Source of the DNA: Drosophila pseudoobscura
Taxonomy: Eukaryota > Arthropoda > Insecta > Diptera > Drosophilidae
Direction: 5' to 3'
DNA length: 64,000 bases
Assembly: GCF_009870125.1 (NCBI RefSeq)
Contig: NC_046681.1
Span: 14,211,001 to 14,275,000, forward strand
Shown: piece by piece, positions 12,743 through 23,716 of the stretch
How positions within the stretch are numbered: position 1 is the first letter of the stretch
How the letters are laid out: the number at the start of each line of letters is the position of its first letter
Made by a program: the position numbers and the translations under genes
Notes under the pieces: model-generated
Seen by the model: only the letters and a program-made list of their open reading frames with translations
The model's database searches: none
Told to the model about the DNA's origin: nothing

Positions 12743-12951
12743 GGGCTCAATCGACTCGGCTATTGATGCTGATCAAGAATATATATACTTTATAGGGTCG
12801 GAAACGATTCCTTCTGGACGTTACACACATCCACTTTTACCACAAATCTAATATACCCCAATACTCATTTTGAGTATCGGGTATAAAAACCAAAGGTTAC
12901 GCGCCGATGTACTCTACGACGACATTATGTTGTGTCAGAACTAATCATGTT

Positions 12952-13134
12952 CTATTTGCTATCGTCTTCTGTACGGGCTCGTTTTCGGCAACGGTTATTG
13001 GCCGTAAGTACTTTACCAGGCGGGCAACGCCCATTAGTAGGAAAAATAGTTTTTGGGTCCATTTCCTTCTGATCTATGGTTTGGGCCAGCACCAGAAAAG
13101 CAAAGACGAGAAGTTGCAGTAACATCCACTTCAT
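12952..13134 (-). CDS. Small secreted two-cysteine peptide, 60 aa
   Basis: A 60-codon frame on the minus strand begins with a typical signal peptide (MKWMLLQLLVFAFLVLA, likely cut near residue 17-18). This leaves a mature peptide of about 42 residues. The mature part has two cysteines in the motif GRCPPGKVLTANNRCRKR, which would close a small loop by a disulfide, followed by a basic stretch and an acidic tail. The layout fits small secreted Drosophila peptides of the immune or seminal-fluid type, but I cannot name a family. A TATATATTT lies about 45 bases upstream of the ATG, followed by an initiator-like TCAATC. The stop is only about 60 bases from the DINE-1-like element, and no AATAAA is visible between them, so the native 3' end may have been disturbed. 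Start and stop are unambiguous; expression is not shown. Confidence 0.72.
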   Translation of the reverse strand: MKWMLLQLLVFAFLVLAQTIDQKEMDPKTIFPTNGRCPPGKVLTANNRCRKRARTEDDSK

Positions 13135-13142
13135 TTTTGAGC

Positions 13143-13185
13143 GATTGAATAATTGGAATACCTTCGTTGTTTTTCAAATATATAC
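13143..13185 (-). promoter_or_regulatory. TATA promoter of the 60-aa peptide gene
   Basis: Read on the minus strand, TATATATTT (plus coordinates 13177-13185) is followed about 30 bases later by TATTCAATC, an initiator-like sequence. The ATG at 13134 is a few bases further on. The leader would be very short. Confidence 0.5.
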
Positions 13186-13256
13186 TGTTACATTGTTCAC
13201 GGCTCATTTAAATAAGTTCCGTCAATGCCACGGACGGTATTTCTATTTAGATAAGA
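13158..13256 (+). repeat. Direct repeat, copy 1 (promoter region of peptide gene)
   Basis: This segment starts AATACCTTCGTTG and ends GACGGTATTTCTATTTAGATAA. It is repeated with a few changes at 13412-13527. Copy 1 keeps the TATATA box used by the peptide gene. Confidence 0.85.
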
Positions 13257-13411
13257 TTAGTGTGGAATAAAGAAGTTAAATAAATAAAAAAAAAAAACTG
13301 TGACGAACGAATTTTTACATTTTTACTACTATTACGAGCTTCCGTATAACGAAGTTTCACATATATATAACGATTTTATTGCATTTTTCCATTTTTCCTG
13401 GAATACCTGAA

Positions 13412-13527
13412 AATACCTTCGTTGCTTTTCAAATTTGTTACATTGTTCACGGTTCATTTAAATAATTAAATATTTCATTTAAATAACTTCCGTTAATGCC
13501 ATGGACGGTATTTCTATTTAGATAAAC
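13412..13527 (+). repeat. Direct repeat, copy 2 (TATA box lost)
   Basis: Same start and end motifs as the copy at 13158. The TATA segment CAAATATATACTGTTAC is reduced to CAAATTTGTTAC, and about 20 extra AT-rich bases are duplicated internally. No peptide coding sequence remains on its downstream (minus-strand) side, so this looks like the remnant of a tandem gene duplication. Confidence 0.8.
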
Positions 13528-14889
13528 CTAAAAATGCTGCGCACATTAACTATAATATGAATTTTGAGGATAATTTTGTATTCAAATTAGCAATACAATG
13601 ATGGAATACAATTCCAATAATACAACAACGAACGGCAAAAAAGTGTCTCAAATTTAATTCTGTTAACAATTATAAAAGATTATACTTACATACAGTCACA
13701 TGGCTGAATAAAAGGCAAGTTTCACACCTCCAGTTAAACGTAAGAATACGATCGTTTTGTATGGTAGTTTCAGCTACCGATTAACTTCATCAATGGATCC
13801 ACACATTTTTTTGTGGTCTGCTTACGCATTCAATTCCATTGCAATTATGATGTCATTCAGCCACCTTGCCACTGGACACGAAATGTGCCATTTTTGCGCT
13901 GACCCAAGCGCAACGTGCATCCTCTGTTTAAGTGCAATTTCAGTAACGCCATTGAAACAGGAGTCAGCAGTGGGAATGCGATGGTGGTCGATAGTCGGAG
14001 TCAGTAGTCAGTAGTCAGCTCGGCCATTGCGCCAATTCTGACCATTAAGTCATTTTGTTTCCTGTTAGATTTCCGGTATCTTTTTGGCTTCGTCGTCGCT
14101 TAAACCTGACTGGAAGCTATTTGGAATCATAGTACATACTAGTATATGTGTGTGTGTGTTGGCGGCAGCGCCTTTTGAATGAGCACTTCTATACCTACTG
14201 TTTCCAATATTTTTGAGGATCTTTATCTTTAAGACTAAAAAACAACCTATGTGCTTAATTTCCAAGCAGTTGTATAAACATGGAGGAGAGTTTTGAGAAG
14301 CTGCCATATTAAACAATATATTCTTCTTGGCAGAATTTTCAGTGTAAAGTCTAAAGTAATGTTAAAGATTGGTCAAGTACGTTAATGCATTTATAATTTC
14401 TTGCACAATTACATAATATGTCTCAGCTTTAATTCAATATTGGACGACAATTCCTAAACCATATTTTAGAAGTAAGACATAGTTTTGATGAGACCTTATC
14501 TGAAAGATCTTTTAATCTGCCTTTTTTAATTATTTGTTTTTTAATATTTGAAAATGAAATTTATTGTACGCACGTGTGCTGTTGCATTATACACACAACT
14601 CCAGCTTCATATCTTTCTATTCTACTGATTATGAAATGTGTTTACTGATTTTCCAGACGACGACAATTGATTCAATATTGAATCAAGTCAAACAAGTCAC
14701 AAGTTCCCTTTACTATACAGGCAACGTAGAAAGACCGAGAATTCTCGCGATTATTCAATAATTAATTAATAGGAAATAAAATATTTAAAATTCGATTTTC
14801 ACAGATACATTTGTATCACAGATTTAAATGACCGACACGATAATTTTTAAAATATTATTATAATATTATTAAATGTTATATGTAAACCA

Positions 14890-15180
14890 ACGTATCCGTA
14901 TGCAATTTATTGGTATACGAAAGTGAAAGTATGTATGTTGGTGCGAGTGTGAACGACATATGAGCAATGATTCTGATGGCTACAAAGATCAGCTCAGGAC
15001 TGGCGAGCGAGCGCTAGAAGGAGAGCGTTAGAACAGCTGGATTGCTTCTAAGCCTAGTACGAGCGATATATAAAGATATAGATCGCGAGAGAACCGATAG
15101 ATGCTATAGCTGTAGAAACGAAGAAGTTGGATAGAGAGCCGAAAGGACGGCCGAATAATGTGGTGCAGTGGGCTGTACAA
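14890..15180. other. Compositionally distinct island, possible old transposon piece
   Basis: About 290 bases rich in GAGCG, CGAGAG and GAACG motifs, with a TATATAAAG at about 15067, sit inside AT-rich DNA. The look is that of an LTR or promoter-like fragment. I could not find paired ends, a target duplication or any coding sequence, so the identity is open. Confidence 0.25.
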
Positions 15181-18100
15181 ATAGTGGATTTACATTACTT
15201 TGCATCACTTGCTATTGCTATACTTGCTATATATAATGAATTATTTTACTACTATTGGGCAGGGAAACCCGACAATTATAATCTTAAATAATATTATTTA
15301 TATTAATTATTTTTTTTATTGGTATCCGAATTCAAATACAAAAACAAATACAAATTTAAATAATGTCAGGCAGGAATACGGGCTTTGCAGTCAGATAACA
15401 TTAGTTATAGCACTACTTCATTTAACGGTCAATGGGAAGAAAATATGACCTGAAGTTTGGTTTTTAGCCCCTCAACCAATCAGATCAATGCGTATGTGGG
15501 GAAAAACCTTTATTTTCCCGTACCAAAATACAGCTGGTAGTATGACAACTACTTTCCAGCTATAATCCTAGAAATATAGCAGAATTTATAATTTATAACA
15601 GCATGTGTAACATAAACATTTAAGGTTTTTATCTTGGTTTAAGGATAAATAATTATGCACATATGTATTTAGACTAGTATACATAAGTTAACGTAGAACA
15701 GTTTTAGTTCACAATATACATAAATTACATTTATGTAATAGAAATTTCTCAGTATCTCTCAGTGTTGTACGATAATTTTGTTGGTTAATTTTAAGAATCT
15801 ATTAGAAATATGTTAAATTGTATAAGAATTTAAATTTTTTAAACAGAAATGCATATAGCAAATATATAACATATTAGGCAAAGCCTTGCAGTTAGTTAAT
15901 CATATTTGGCTAATGTTCTACTGTTCTACTTTTACATTATATAACAATTAACATGTGTGTGACAAATAACATATAAATACCAACGCATATAACAGTAAAA
16001 TTTCCTAAAAAGCTTTTAGAAATATAAAGCTTTTGGCATAACAAATATTTTAGAAAAAGGTATAACACTGTAATACTTTGAACGGAAGCTTTGGAAATCT
16101 GCAAAAGTCTACACAGGTGCTTAGTCATTTTGTATGGCCTCTTGAGTGCCATAATTTCTGCGGAAAAAAGCTTTTTGTTTGAGCTAAAGACAAGTAATGT
16201 TTGATGTAGACACAATGTGACGTAGGTACCATTTGTTTTTACATTACATTTACATTCACATTTTTAAATTAATAATAGAAAAGGAATTGATCAGGGGACA
16301 AGAATTGTTGAAATCCATAGAAACAAATCACAAGTTGTTTTCATATTAAATTTGGTTTATTTGTCCCATTATGGAATATGTACATATATGGACATATCTA
16401 AGCTAATAAGTAAATTTCATCTTTAACGCCCATCAAAAACTAATCAACACCCAATAACCGTATGAGTACGTACACCTATTATGTCCCTTGAACCTTTTGT
16501 GTTTCTGTAATTCTAATTCAAAGCCAAACTCTGCATCAAAAATGCACAAATACTTCGCTAACCGAGAAATGCAGGGACAGCCTCCAATGAATGGTAATCG
16601 AACTGCTGCTAATTGCATATTAATTGAAGGAAAATTGGCAAAATTTTCATTGAAACATTAACGAGACAGGGAAAATGAAAATTTAATATATAATGAATCA
16701 CCCCTCCTCGTACATTCTCTTTCAGCCCCGTAACACCGATTCTAATTAGAAGTTGGCTTTTTGGCCATAAGGCCAATTCGATTACCGCATGAATGTAAGA
16801 TAATTCAATTGTTTTATAATTTCAACTAATGTAATTATATATTTATAGGTTTCCTTTTTTCCTGCTTTTGCTCTTGGTTTAAATTGAAGAAAGAGCAGAT
16901 TTCTGATAGGTTCTCAATTGAAGTGGAAAATTAAAGGATACTGCATAATTATTGTGGATTTTCGAGCTTAAGGTAAAAGAAATCAAATACTTTACTTACC
17001 ATTTTATTCGAATTTTCATTTAAACTAAAAGGAAACCCAGATTGGCAAAACAATGCTTGTGAAAACATTTATCCACTGCACTCAAATTTAAAGTAAGTCC
17101 CACAAAAATATGTTAAGCGACCTCGTTTTTCTGCTCCGCATAATTTAATTAAATCAAAGCCCATGGGGGGATATGAAAAAAGGAAAATAGGGAAAACTAT
17201 TTCCCCTAAAGAGAGAACAACACAACACACCGACTGACTTTTAAAATCCGCTCAAATTTAATTAAAAAAAATATAACCCAGTCAGAGAAGTACAAATAGA
17301 CGCGCTCAATCAATTGGGCTACAGCCACAGACAAATAAGCCCCGCAGTGGAACACCATATACATATATATGTTTTTTACTATTTCTATAGATATACTATG
17401 TACAGAAATAAACTGAAGCTGCGGCTATAAAAATAGCCTACAAATAGTAAAAAAAAAATGCTTTCAAAATAGACGAAAAACCAAAAGGAAATCCATCCAC
17501 AAACAGAAGGGAGAATAAGAATCCTAAAAGGCTCGGCCTGCCCCATAAAACTAGGCTACAAAAATGCATTTTCCAAAAAATTGTGACAGCCAAAAAGCGC
17601 ACCATAAAAAACGTGCTGTTTTTTGTTGGATGGGAAGATGAAATTTTAGACCAGAGTTGAGTGGAAATCTGTCAGGGTGCCACATAGTAAGTGTGTGGCA
17701 CATGTGTTTTGGGCAAACCCGAAGGGGGTTTTGATACGTAAACAAAATGTGGAGAATGAATTTAAAGTTTGGAGTGGAAAATGGCACCTGAACTGCAGTA
17801 AAAACCAAGAAATTATAACCAGAATAGAATGTACCCAAATTATCTGTACAGTTTACACGAAAAAATGCAGAATTTATCCATCGCTGGGGGAATCCTTTAT
17901 CAATTATTACCCATATCTCCAATGAACATACCACCAAACAGATAACACTACAAATCCCCGTTGTAGGAATATTTAAGGATATTTACTCCGGATAAACTCT
18001 GTTTCTCTCTCTCCATAACAAGCCAAACAACACTACAGCTTATACAGTTTATGAAGCCAATCCCATTTATATGTCCATTCCATACCCACAACACACAAAC

Positions 18101-18451
18101 AATAAAATAAACAACAATTTACAATTTTCAATATTTTCTTTGGCAAATTTCACATGTGACACATTTTTTTCTGGCTGCTGTTGCCAGGATTTTTTGTGGG
18201 CACGCTTTTATGCCATTTTTATGTGCAGTTTCGAAAAACTAAACGAAATTTTATGCTTAAGTGAACAGGCGGGCTCGCCGCGAGAATCGAAGCAACAACA
18301 ACAATGTAAAGTGGGGAAATCTGTGGGTTTTTTATAGTTTGCACAACATTGATGCAAGGCAAGGTATTTTGGAAAGCCGCAGAAAAGCAGAAAACAGTTT
18401 TGAAGCAGACACCGCTCTGGCGAGCAGGAAAGAGGGGGGGTAAAGGAATAG

Positions 18452-18480
18452 AAGAAGGAAAGGAAAGGAAAGGAACGGAA
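18452..18480 (+). repeat. GGAAA pentanucleotide repeat
   Basis: Four to five tandem GGAAA units followed by GGAACGGAAC, within purine-rich sequence. Confidence 0.7.
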
Positions 18481-21400
18481 CCTACGAGTACCAGGGGCAA
18501 GCGAGCAGTCTTCGAGGTAGCTAGGAGTCAGGATCCAGGATAGCTGTGTGGAAAATTCAACGTAAATGAAATGTGTGTTTGCGTGACGCTGCCAGCGTCG
18601 TCTGTGTGTGCCTTTCTCATGTTTGTGTTAGTGTGTCAACTGTAAAAACCGCACGTGAATACACACACTCTGCCATTCACACTGACACATACACACACTC
18701 ATGCACAAAGGGAAATGCCAAAGCCTGCACACAGCTGAAAGCAGCAGTCGCCAGTGTAACTGAGGAAAACATAAACTCAATTCCACAAAACCGAAGTGTT
18801 CGATACACTGAAAAACCCAAAAAAGGCCCTGTTTTCATGCACCATTCAATACTTATTTCTCACACTGTTTTTCCACCATATTGCCATTTGACCAACTTTT
18901 AATATTGATATCAATTTTAATTATATTTTGTATCTCCGAATAAATTTTTTCCCACCGTCTAACACTGTCTTTTTAGCTTTCCAGCATACCATCGGAGCAA
19001 TAGTACATACAGCCAGAATTCAGTTCCAGCGCACGTGCTGTTTGGCTGTTTGAACACCTGGCTTTCGAATGATATTAGTGCTAGAGCAATGAGCTTTTTA
19101 TTTTATACTGTTTGGATGGAGAGTTAGGAATGGAGAAACTATAATGCATTCCAATGGCTCAAATCAATCCAAAGAAAGAGTTTTACCAACAGTTTTACTC
19201 TTACACCAAATGTAAAGCAAATTTTCAAGGACTTAAAGTCTACTTCCTTTATATGCAATATACGAATTTCCATTTCCATTGCCAATCAATATTTTCCTTA
19301 ACCTAACGCGTTGCACAAGCTGTTGGATCCGGCCTGTTCCCCTGTTGCTGGTGCTGGAACATTGAAATGTCACATGCAACAATTTCCGAGAGCATTTTAA
19401 AGATGCTTTTTATGCGCGCGTGCCATTTTGTGCCAGAGAGTGAGTGCCAGAGAAGCGAAAGCATGCATGTTCATGAATGTTCCGTGAATATAGCGCAAAA
19501 TTTTATTTGACTTGCGTGTAATGTTCCCACACTCTTTGGAGCACACATCGGAACACATATATATACATCCATGTAAAGACAGCTCTGTATATGGTTTCCC
19601 TATGCGGTTGCTTTAACAATTTGTCCCAGGATTTCTGTGAATGAAAGTAACTCGTATTTAGTTTCCCTTTTAGTAAGTTGTGCAAATTAAGCCGGAAAAC
19701 ACAGCATAAGACAAACAGAAATGAGTCTGAAAGTGTGACAACGATCCTTGACTTGAATAATGTCTTCATTTGTGTGCATCCTTGTGCATCCTACATGAGT
19801 TGGTGTTCTTATGTGCATCATACATTTTGTATAAATCCTCTGCTTAAAATGCTTTTTGGAGTGTCTCTCATTTTGGATTACAAAACCCCAGAAGAGTCTG
19901 GGATGCAACTTTGGAAAGGATTTCAGGGCACAGAAGATGCGAATGTAATTGCATTTCAAAAGCTACAGCTTCTGATTCATTTTCCCAGAAAGAGGACAAA
20001 AGTTGAGACCACAAAGAACAGAAAGGGGCCAAAAGCGGGAAAGAGAGAAGTTCAGGTTAATAGGTCACAATTTTAATCACAAGAAAAGTACAAAACGAAG
20101 CTCTTTGAGCTTTGCAACTGCTTTCCGTCCTTCGTCCTTTCATGCCCAATCGGAATCCCAATCCCTGCCTTAGGCAAATCGTTCCATTCAATTTTCCGCT
20201 AATACAAAACCTAGCCCCGAACCACACAGAAGGCCACAGAAGACAGTCATCGTCGTTGCCTAATTACGCGTAATAGTTTATTTCGCTGGCAGCCAAATGC
20301 CACAACGCAACACCACAAAATCAGAAACAACTTAAATGGGGGGGTTTTCTAATGCAATGAAAAAAAAAGAGTGCAAATTCGACAGAAAGAGATGCAACAG
20401 TGGGTTACAGGAATGGGAAAATTAGGAGTAAGTGCAAAAAAAGTAAAAAAATAAAGAGCTCACATCATGATCTGATCTGAAAAAAGCAAGCCGAAAACTA
20501 TTTGAACTCACTTTAGTTCTCACACGCATCACGTATACGCAGTGGAAAATAATAAAACCGAAAACTGGGGGAAAAAAGCGATTGTTCGCCTCCCAAAATG
20601 TAGTCCTGCCAGATGACTGCTGTGTTCTGTATAACACGAATACATTTGCATGGACGCATGCCGGAGGAGGGAAGGCAGGACACGTACATTCCCTTCAGTT
20701 CCTAATGAAGAAGGGGCCGTCATAAACACTTTGTCTTCGCCGCCGCCCCTCCCCACCCGACCCTTTTGGGGTGCTGTCGTGCATGAAAGTGATAGTGAAA
20801 AGAGTTCTTCTCTTTTTTAGAGTAGAACAGAAATAAAGTCACACAGGCACAAACACATACAGTTTAAAGCTCTCACATCCATGTAATTATGCTGGAAGGA
20901 AGCAGGAGCAGGAAAGGCTGAAGAGAAGTGTGGAGTGGTCTGAAAGTCCAACAGACAAATGAACGCCCGAATAAGCACGACAGAGGAAAAAAAAGAGGAA
21001 GAGCATACACTAACAACCACGAATACTTACAAGGCTAATACTAGTACACACGCACACAAACAAGGATATATAAATGTATATATAGCCATGCACGTGCCTC
21101 AGTTTTACAGGGACACGCCGAGATTTAAGCGCTTGGAAAATGACACAAGAGACATGGTGGGGGGGGAGTGGAGTGGATAGGAGTTAGGGCTGAGAGGAGA
21201 TTACAGGGGTAGGTGGCACCCTTTTACAGGGCACAGATTTCTCTCCAGAGAATGGGCTGGCTGTCCTTTAGGGTGGCGCCTAAAATATGATAAATACTTA
21301 AAAGCGAAACTGGGGAAAACTAAGGAAAAAACGCTGCGATCAGGTCAAGATTATTCAACTCTACCTTTTAGTAAGCTAATACCCCTACATGTCTGCATCC

Positions 21401-23103
21401 ACTGTTTACTAAAACGAGAAGGGAAGAACATCTACAAAGCGTTTAGAAACCACGATATAGTAACAGACATATCGGAATGATAGTTAAGTAGTAAAGAGAA
21501 TTTCTTTGAATATATTGAAACCCTCGGGAGCCAACAACCACTCTTAGAGGACTTTTTTGATGAATAATTTTAATGTTTAGTACGATCTATATAGAAAAAT
21601 GCCCTTATAAAATGTATTACCTCATGCACACCCAGTCTATCTAATACATGTATAGATCTATTCTGTTACAAAAAAGATCTATACATTTTAGGACCACTCT
21701 GAAATGGACAAAATTGAGGACAGGACGTTAGGTGCTTCGACTATACCTCGTTCGCGAAGGAACACCCTCAGACACACTGAGTCTGTAGCACCATATTAAC
21801 TATGAAAAAGAGATAGACAGGGGCACAGGCATCGTCTAGGCATTGTCGAGTCCTGTCGAGTAAAGCTCATATGCAATCAGAGTAAACCAAACGGCAGAAG
21901 CAGAGGCACAGAAGAAACCCTGCTAGAGACAGCCCCAGGGCGAATGGTGGGGACACGGATTTTCCACCGTCGGAAACACAATTAAATTCAAATAAATGAA
22001 TCTTAATTGAAGCAGATTAACCCCCACAGCAGCAGAAGCAGTGCCAACACCAGTCTCCATGCACCAGGGATATCCGTGATGCAGAGTGGTGGCCCATGCA
22101 TGGGATGCACTGGGAGAAAAAAGAGAGTACGTTACGGGGGTATATTTGCAGTGTAAATCTTTCAGAAAACGGTGCTAAAATGAAATGGAAAATTAAATGT
22201 TTGTTAAAGATTGATTCTGCAGGAAAGAATAACGACTTTGAAATAAAAGATAGTTCTGTAGAGCTATTTTTTTGAAGAATGATATTTCCATTACAACAAA
22301 AATTGTTTTTACTTAGTTGTCATTCGTTTCTCTCAGTGTTTGGTTTGCTGTGCACTCAATGTCCTTGTCGTTGCGACCCGTCGACATTTGCCCTGCTTTC
22401 ACTTCCGTTGCTATATCCGTCGTCGTCGTTGGAGGAGCGACGCCTCCTGCATTCTCCTACCATTTTCCCTTTTCTGCTGTCAAGTGCTGCTTTTTCTTAT
22501 ATTTTTTTTTAATGGAAATTATTAAACGAAATAGTTATTTAGTAGCCCAGAAAAGCTCCAGATGTGGGGTGCGTGTCTTGCTCAAGTATTTGGGTTATGT
22601 GTGCGCAGGGGAGGGGGAAGGGGACGTTGGAAAAAGTTAACTGCTTTGGCCCCCAGCCTATATTTCTTGGCCAGATTCCTGCCTGGGTTAATGTGCCATT
22701 CGCTTGCTGTTTCTTGCGCTCTCTTGTTGCAACTCGGCAACTGCAACATACATATAGAAACTGCAAGTGCACGCAAGTGCACCTATAAAATACCCATAGA
22801 GATTTGAGAGGCAATGAAGGAGTGTTCTCAGAGTCAGAAACGCTAAAAAAATAAGAATTTTAACGAAAGGTGAACAGTTGTTAGCTTGGTTTTTTAGGTA
22901 CGCGGCATGCAGAAGCGCCCTTTGGTTGGTTCTTCGTTTGTTGCCCGAAATGCATGCATTTCTAACTCTCAAAAGAGTTGAGTGTTGAGTAGACAAACGA
23001 TGGGGCAGGTGTATGGATGGGCATTCTGACTTATCTGACAGCTAGAGCTCGGTATGACCCTCCCCCTCACTCGCAGTATGTCTTAGCATTGAACATTGTG
23101 CAT

Positions 23104-23145
23104 TATATAAAGCCAAATTAGCGGAGTGTGCCACATATTCAGATG
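23104..23145 (+). promoter_or_regulatory. Candidate core promoter, plus strand
   Basis: TATATAAAG at about 23104-23112 is followed about 30 bases later by ATATTCAGATGC, a good initiator (TCAGAT). No open frame of note follows on this strand before the minus-strand gene at 23,276. It could drive a non-coding or antisense RNA, or be a chance match. Confidence 0.35.
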
Positions 23146-23275
23146 CTTCGATGTGCATCGTAGAACAAGAGTTTTACCATAACAAAAGTCCCTAAATTAG
23201 TGACAGGAAGCAGGAAGTTCATCACATAAATAATCAAAGAAAAGCATATACCAAGAACACAGAATCACTTAATTT

Positions 23276-23716
23276 TCACAGAAGTTCATCAAACAAAATT
23301 CGACAGATCTTCTTAAAAGTATCGAGAAAATTGCGTATTTTGGTGGCTGCTGTCTGTGGTGCTTTATTGATCATCATCTGATCCTTTGAACCTGATGCCG
23401 TTATCTTCGGGATTTCATTCAATTGAATGGGGGTTAATTGAGGTGCCGCAATCAATTTTTTCATATGTTGATAATCATAGCCCTCACACACTTTATACAG
23501 CTTGTCATCCTCGATCATCAACCCAGCTTCGATTCCTGATTCTAGGGCACCACCCACGACAAAAAGTAGTTCTGAGAAATCCCGCCATCGGATGTTCCAT
23601 TCTTTGCCCAGCTTCATAACAATATCTTCTTTTGTGGCAGGACCACAATCTTGCAACACGCGAAGGACTCCAGTTGCCAGATGAACGGTAAGATCATCCA
23701 GAGTGCTAAACTCCAT
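23276..23716 (-). CDS. Winged-helix-like protein, possible DUF4777 family, 146 aa
   Basis: A 146-codon frame without introns. Residues 1-85 look like a small helix-turn-helix/winged-helix fold: a helix (LDDLTVHLATGVLRVLQ), a turn with GPATKEDIVMKLGKEW, then RWRDFSELLFVVGGALESG leading to a short strand pair (GLMIEDDKLYKV). This resembles the Drosophila-restricted domain DUF4777, but I give that name from memory with moderate doubt. Residues 90-146 form a lysine-containing linker and an amphipathic C-terminal helix. No signal peptide is seen, so the product is probably intracellular, perhaps nucleic-acid or protein binding. A TATAAATAG lies only about 10 bases upstream of the ATG, too close for a normal promoter. 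Two damaged relatives lie at 29.2-29.4 and 63.25-63.77 kb, which supports a real and duplicating gene family. The first ATG is used because the helix begins directly after it. Confidence 0.75.
   Translation of the reverse strand: MEFSTLDDLTVHLATGVLRVLQDCGPATKEDIVMKLGKEWNIRWRDFSELLFVVGGALESGIEAGLMIEDDKLYKVCEGYDYQHMKKLIAAPQLTPIQLNEIPKITASGSKDQMMINKAPQTAATKIRNFLDTFKKICRILFDELL

Larger units (their letters stand above)
11774..12890 (+). mobile_element. DINE-1/INE-1-like non-autonomous Helentron-related element
   Basis: A non-coding element of about 1.1 kb. A perfect 13-base subterminal inverted repeat is visible: TATACCCGATACT at 11822-11834 and its reverse complement at 12873-12885. A 5' hairpin lies at about 11792-11815 (GAGTT...AACTC with inner GCGG/CCGC). 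A 3' hairpin lies at about 12852-12885, just before the end. A GACA/GACG microsatellite (about 12712-12742) precedes a conserved block containing GATCAAGAATATATATACTT. Short inverted repeats, a GTCY-type microsatellite and a 3' stem-loop are the known layout of DINE-1 (mini-me) elements of Drosophila. There are no coding frames. Internal modules are repeated (separate entry). The outer limits are approximate because such elements leave no clear target-site duplication. Confidence 0.82.
13530..22983. other. Non-coding stretch, no supported gene
   Basis: No gene is supported in more than 9 kb. Most of 14-17.5 kb is strongly AT-rich. A GC-richer island at about 14,890-15,180 contrasts with its surroundings. 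There is a GGAAA pentamer run at about 18452-18480 and CA/TG-rich sequence near 18.6-18.7 kb. Open frames of 80-132 codons occur here by chance; none shows a domain or codon bias. Confidence 0.6.

Noticed and set aside
12700..12745. CRISPR-like short tandem repeats
   Set aside because: The units are 4-base microsatellite repeats within a DINE-1-like element, and the setting is eukaryotic.
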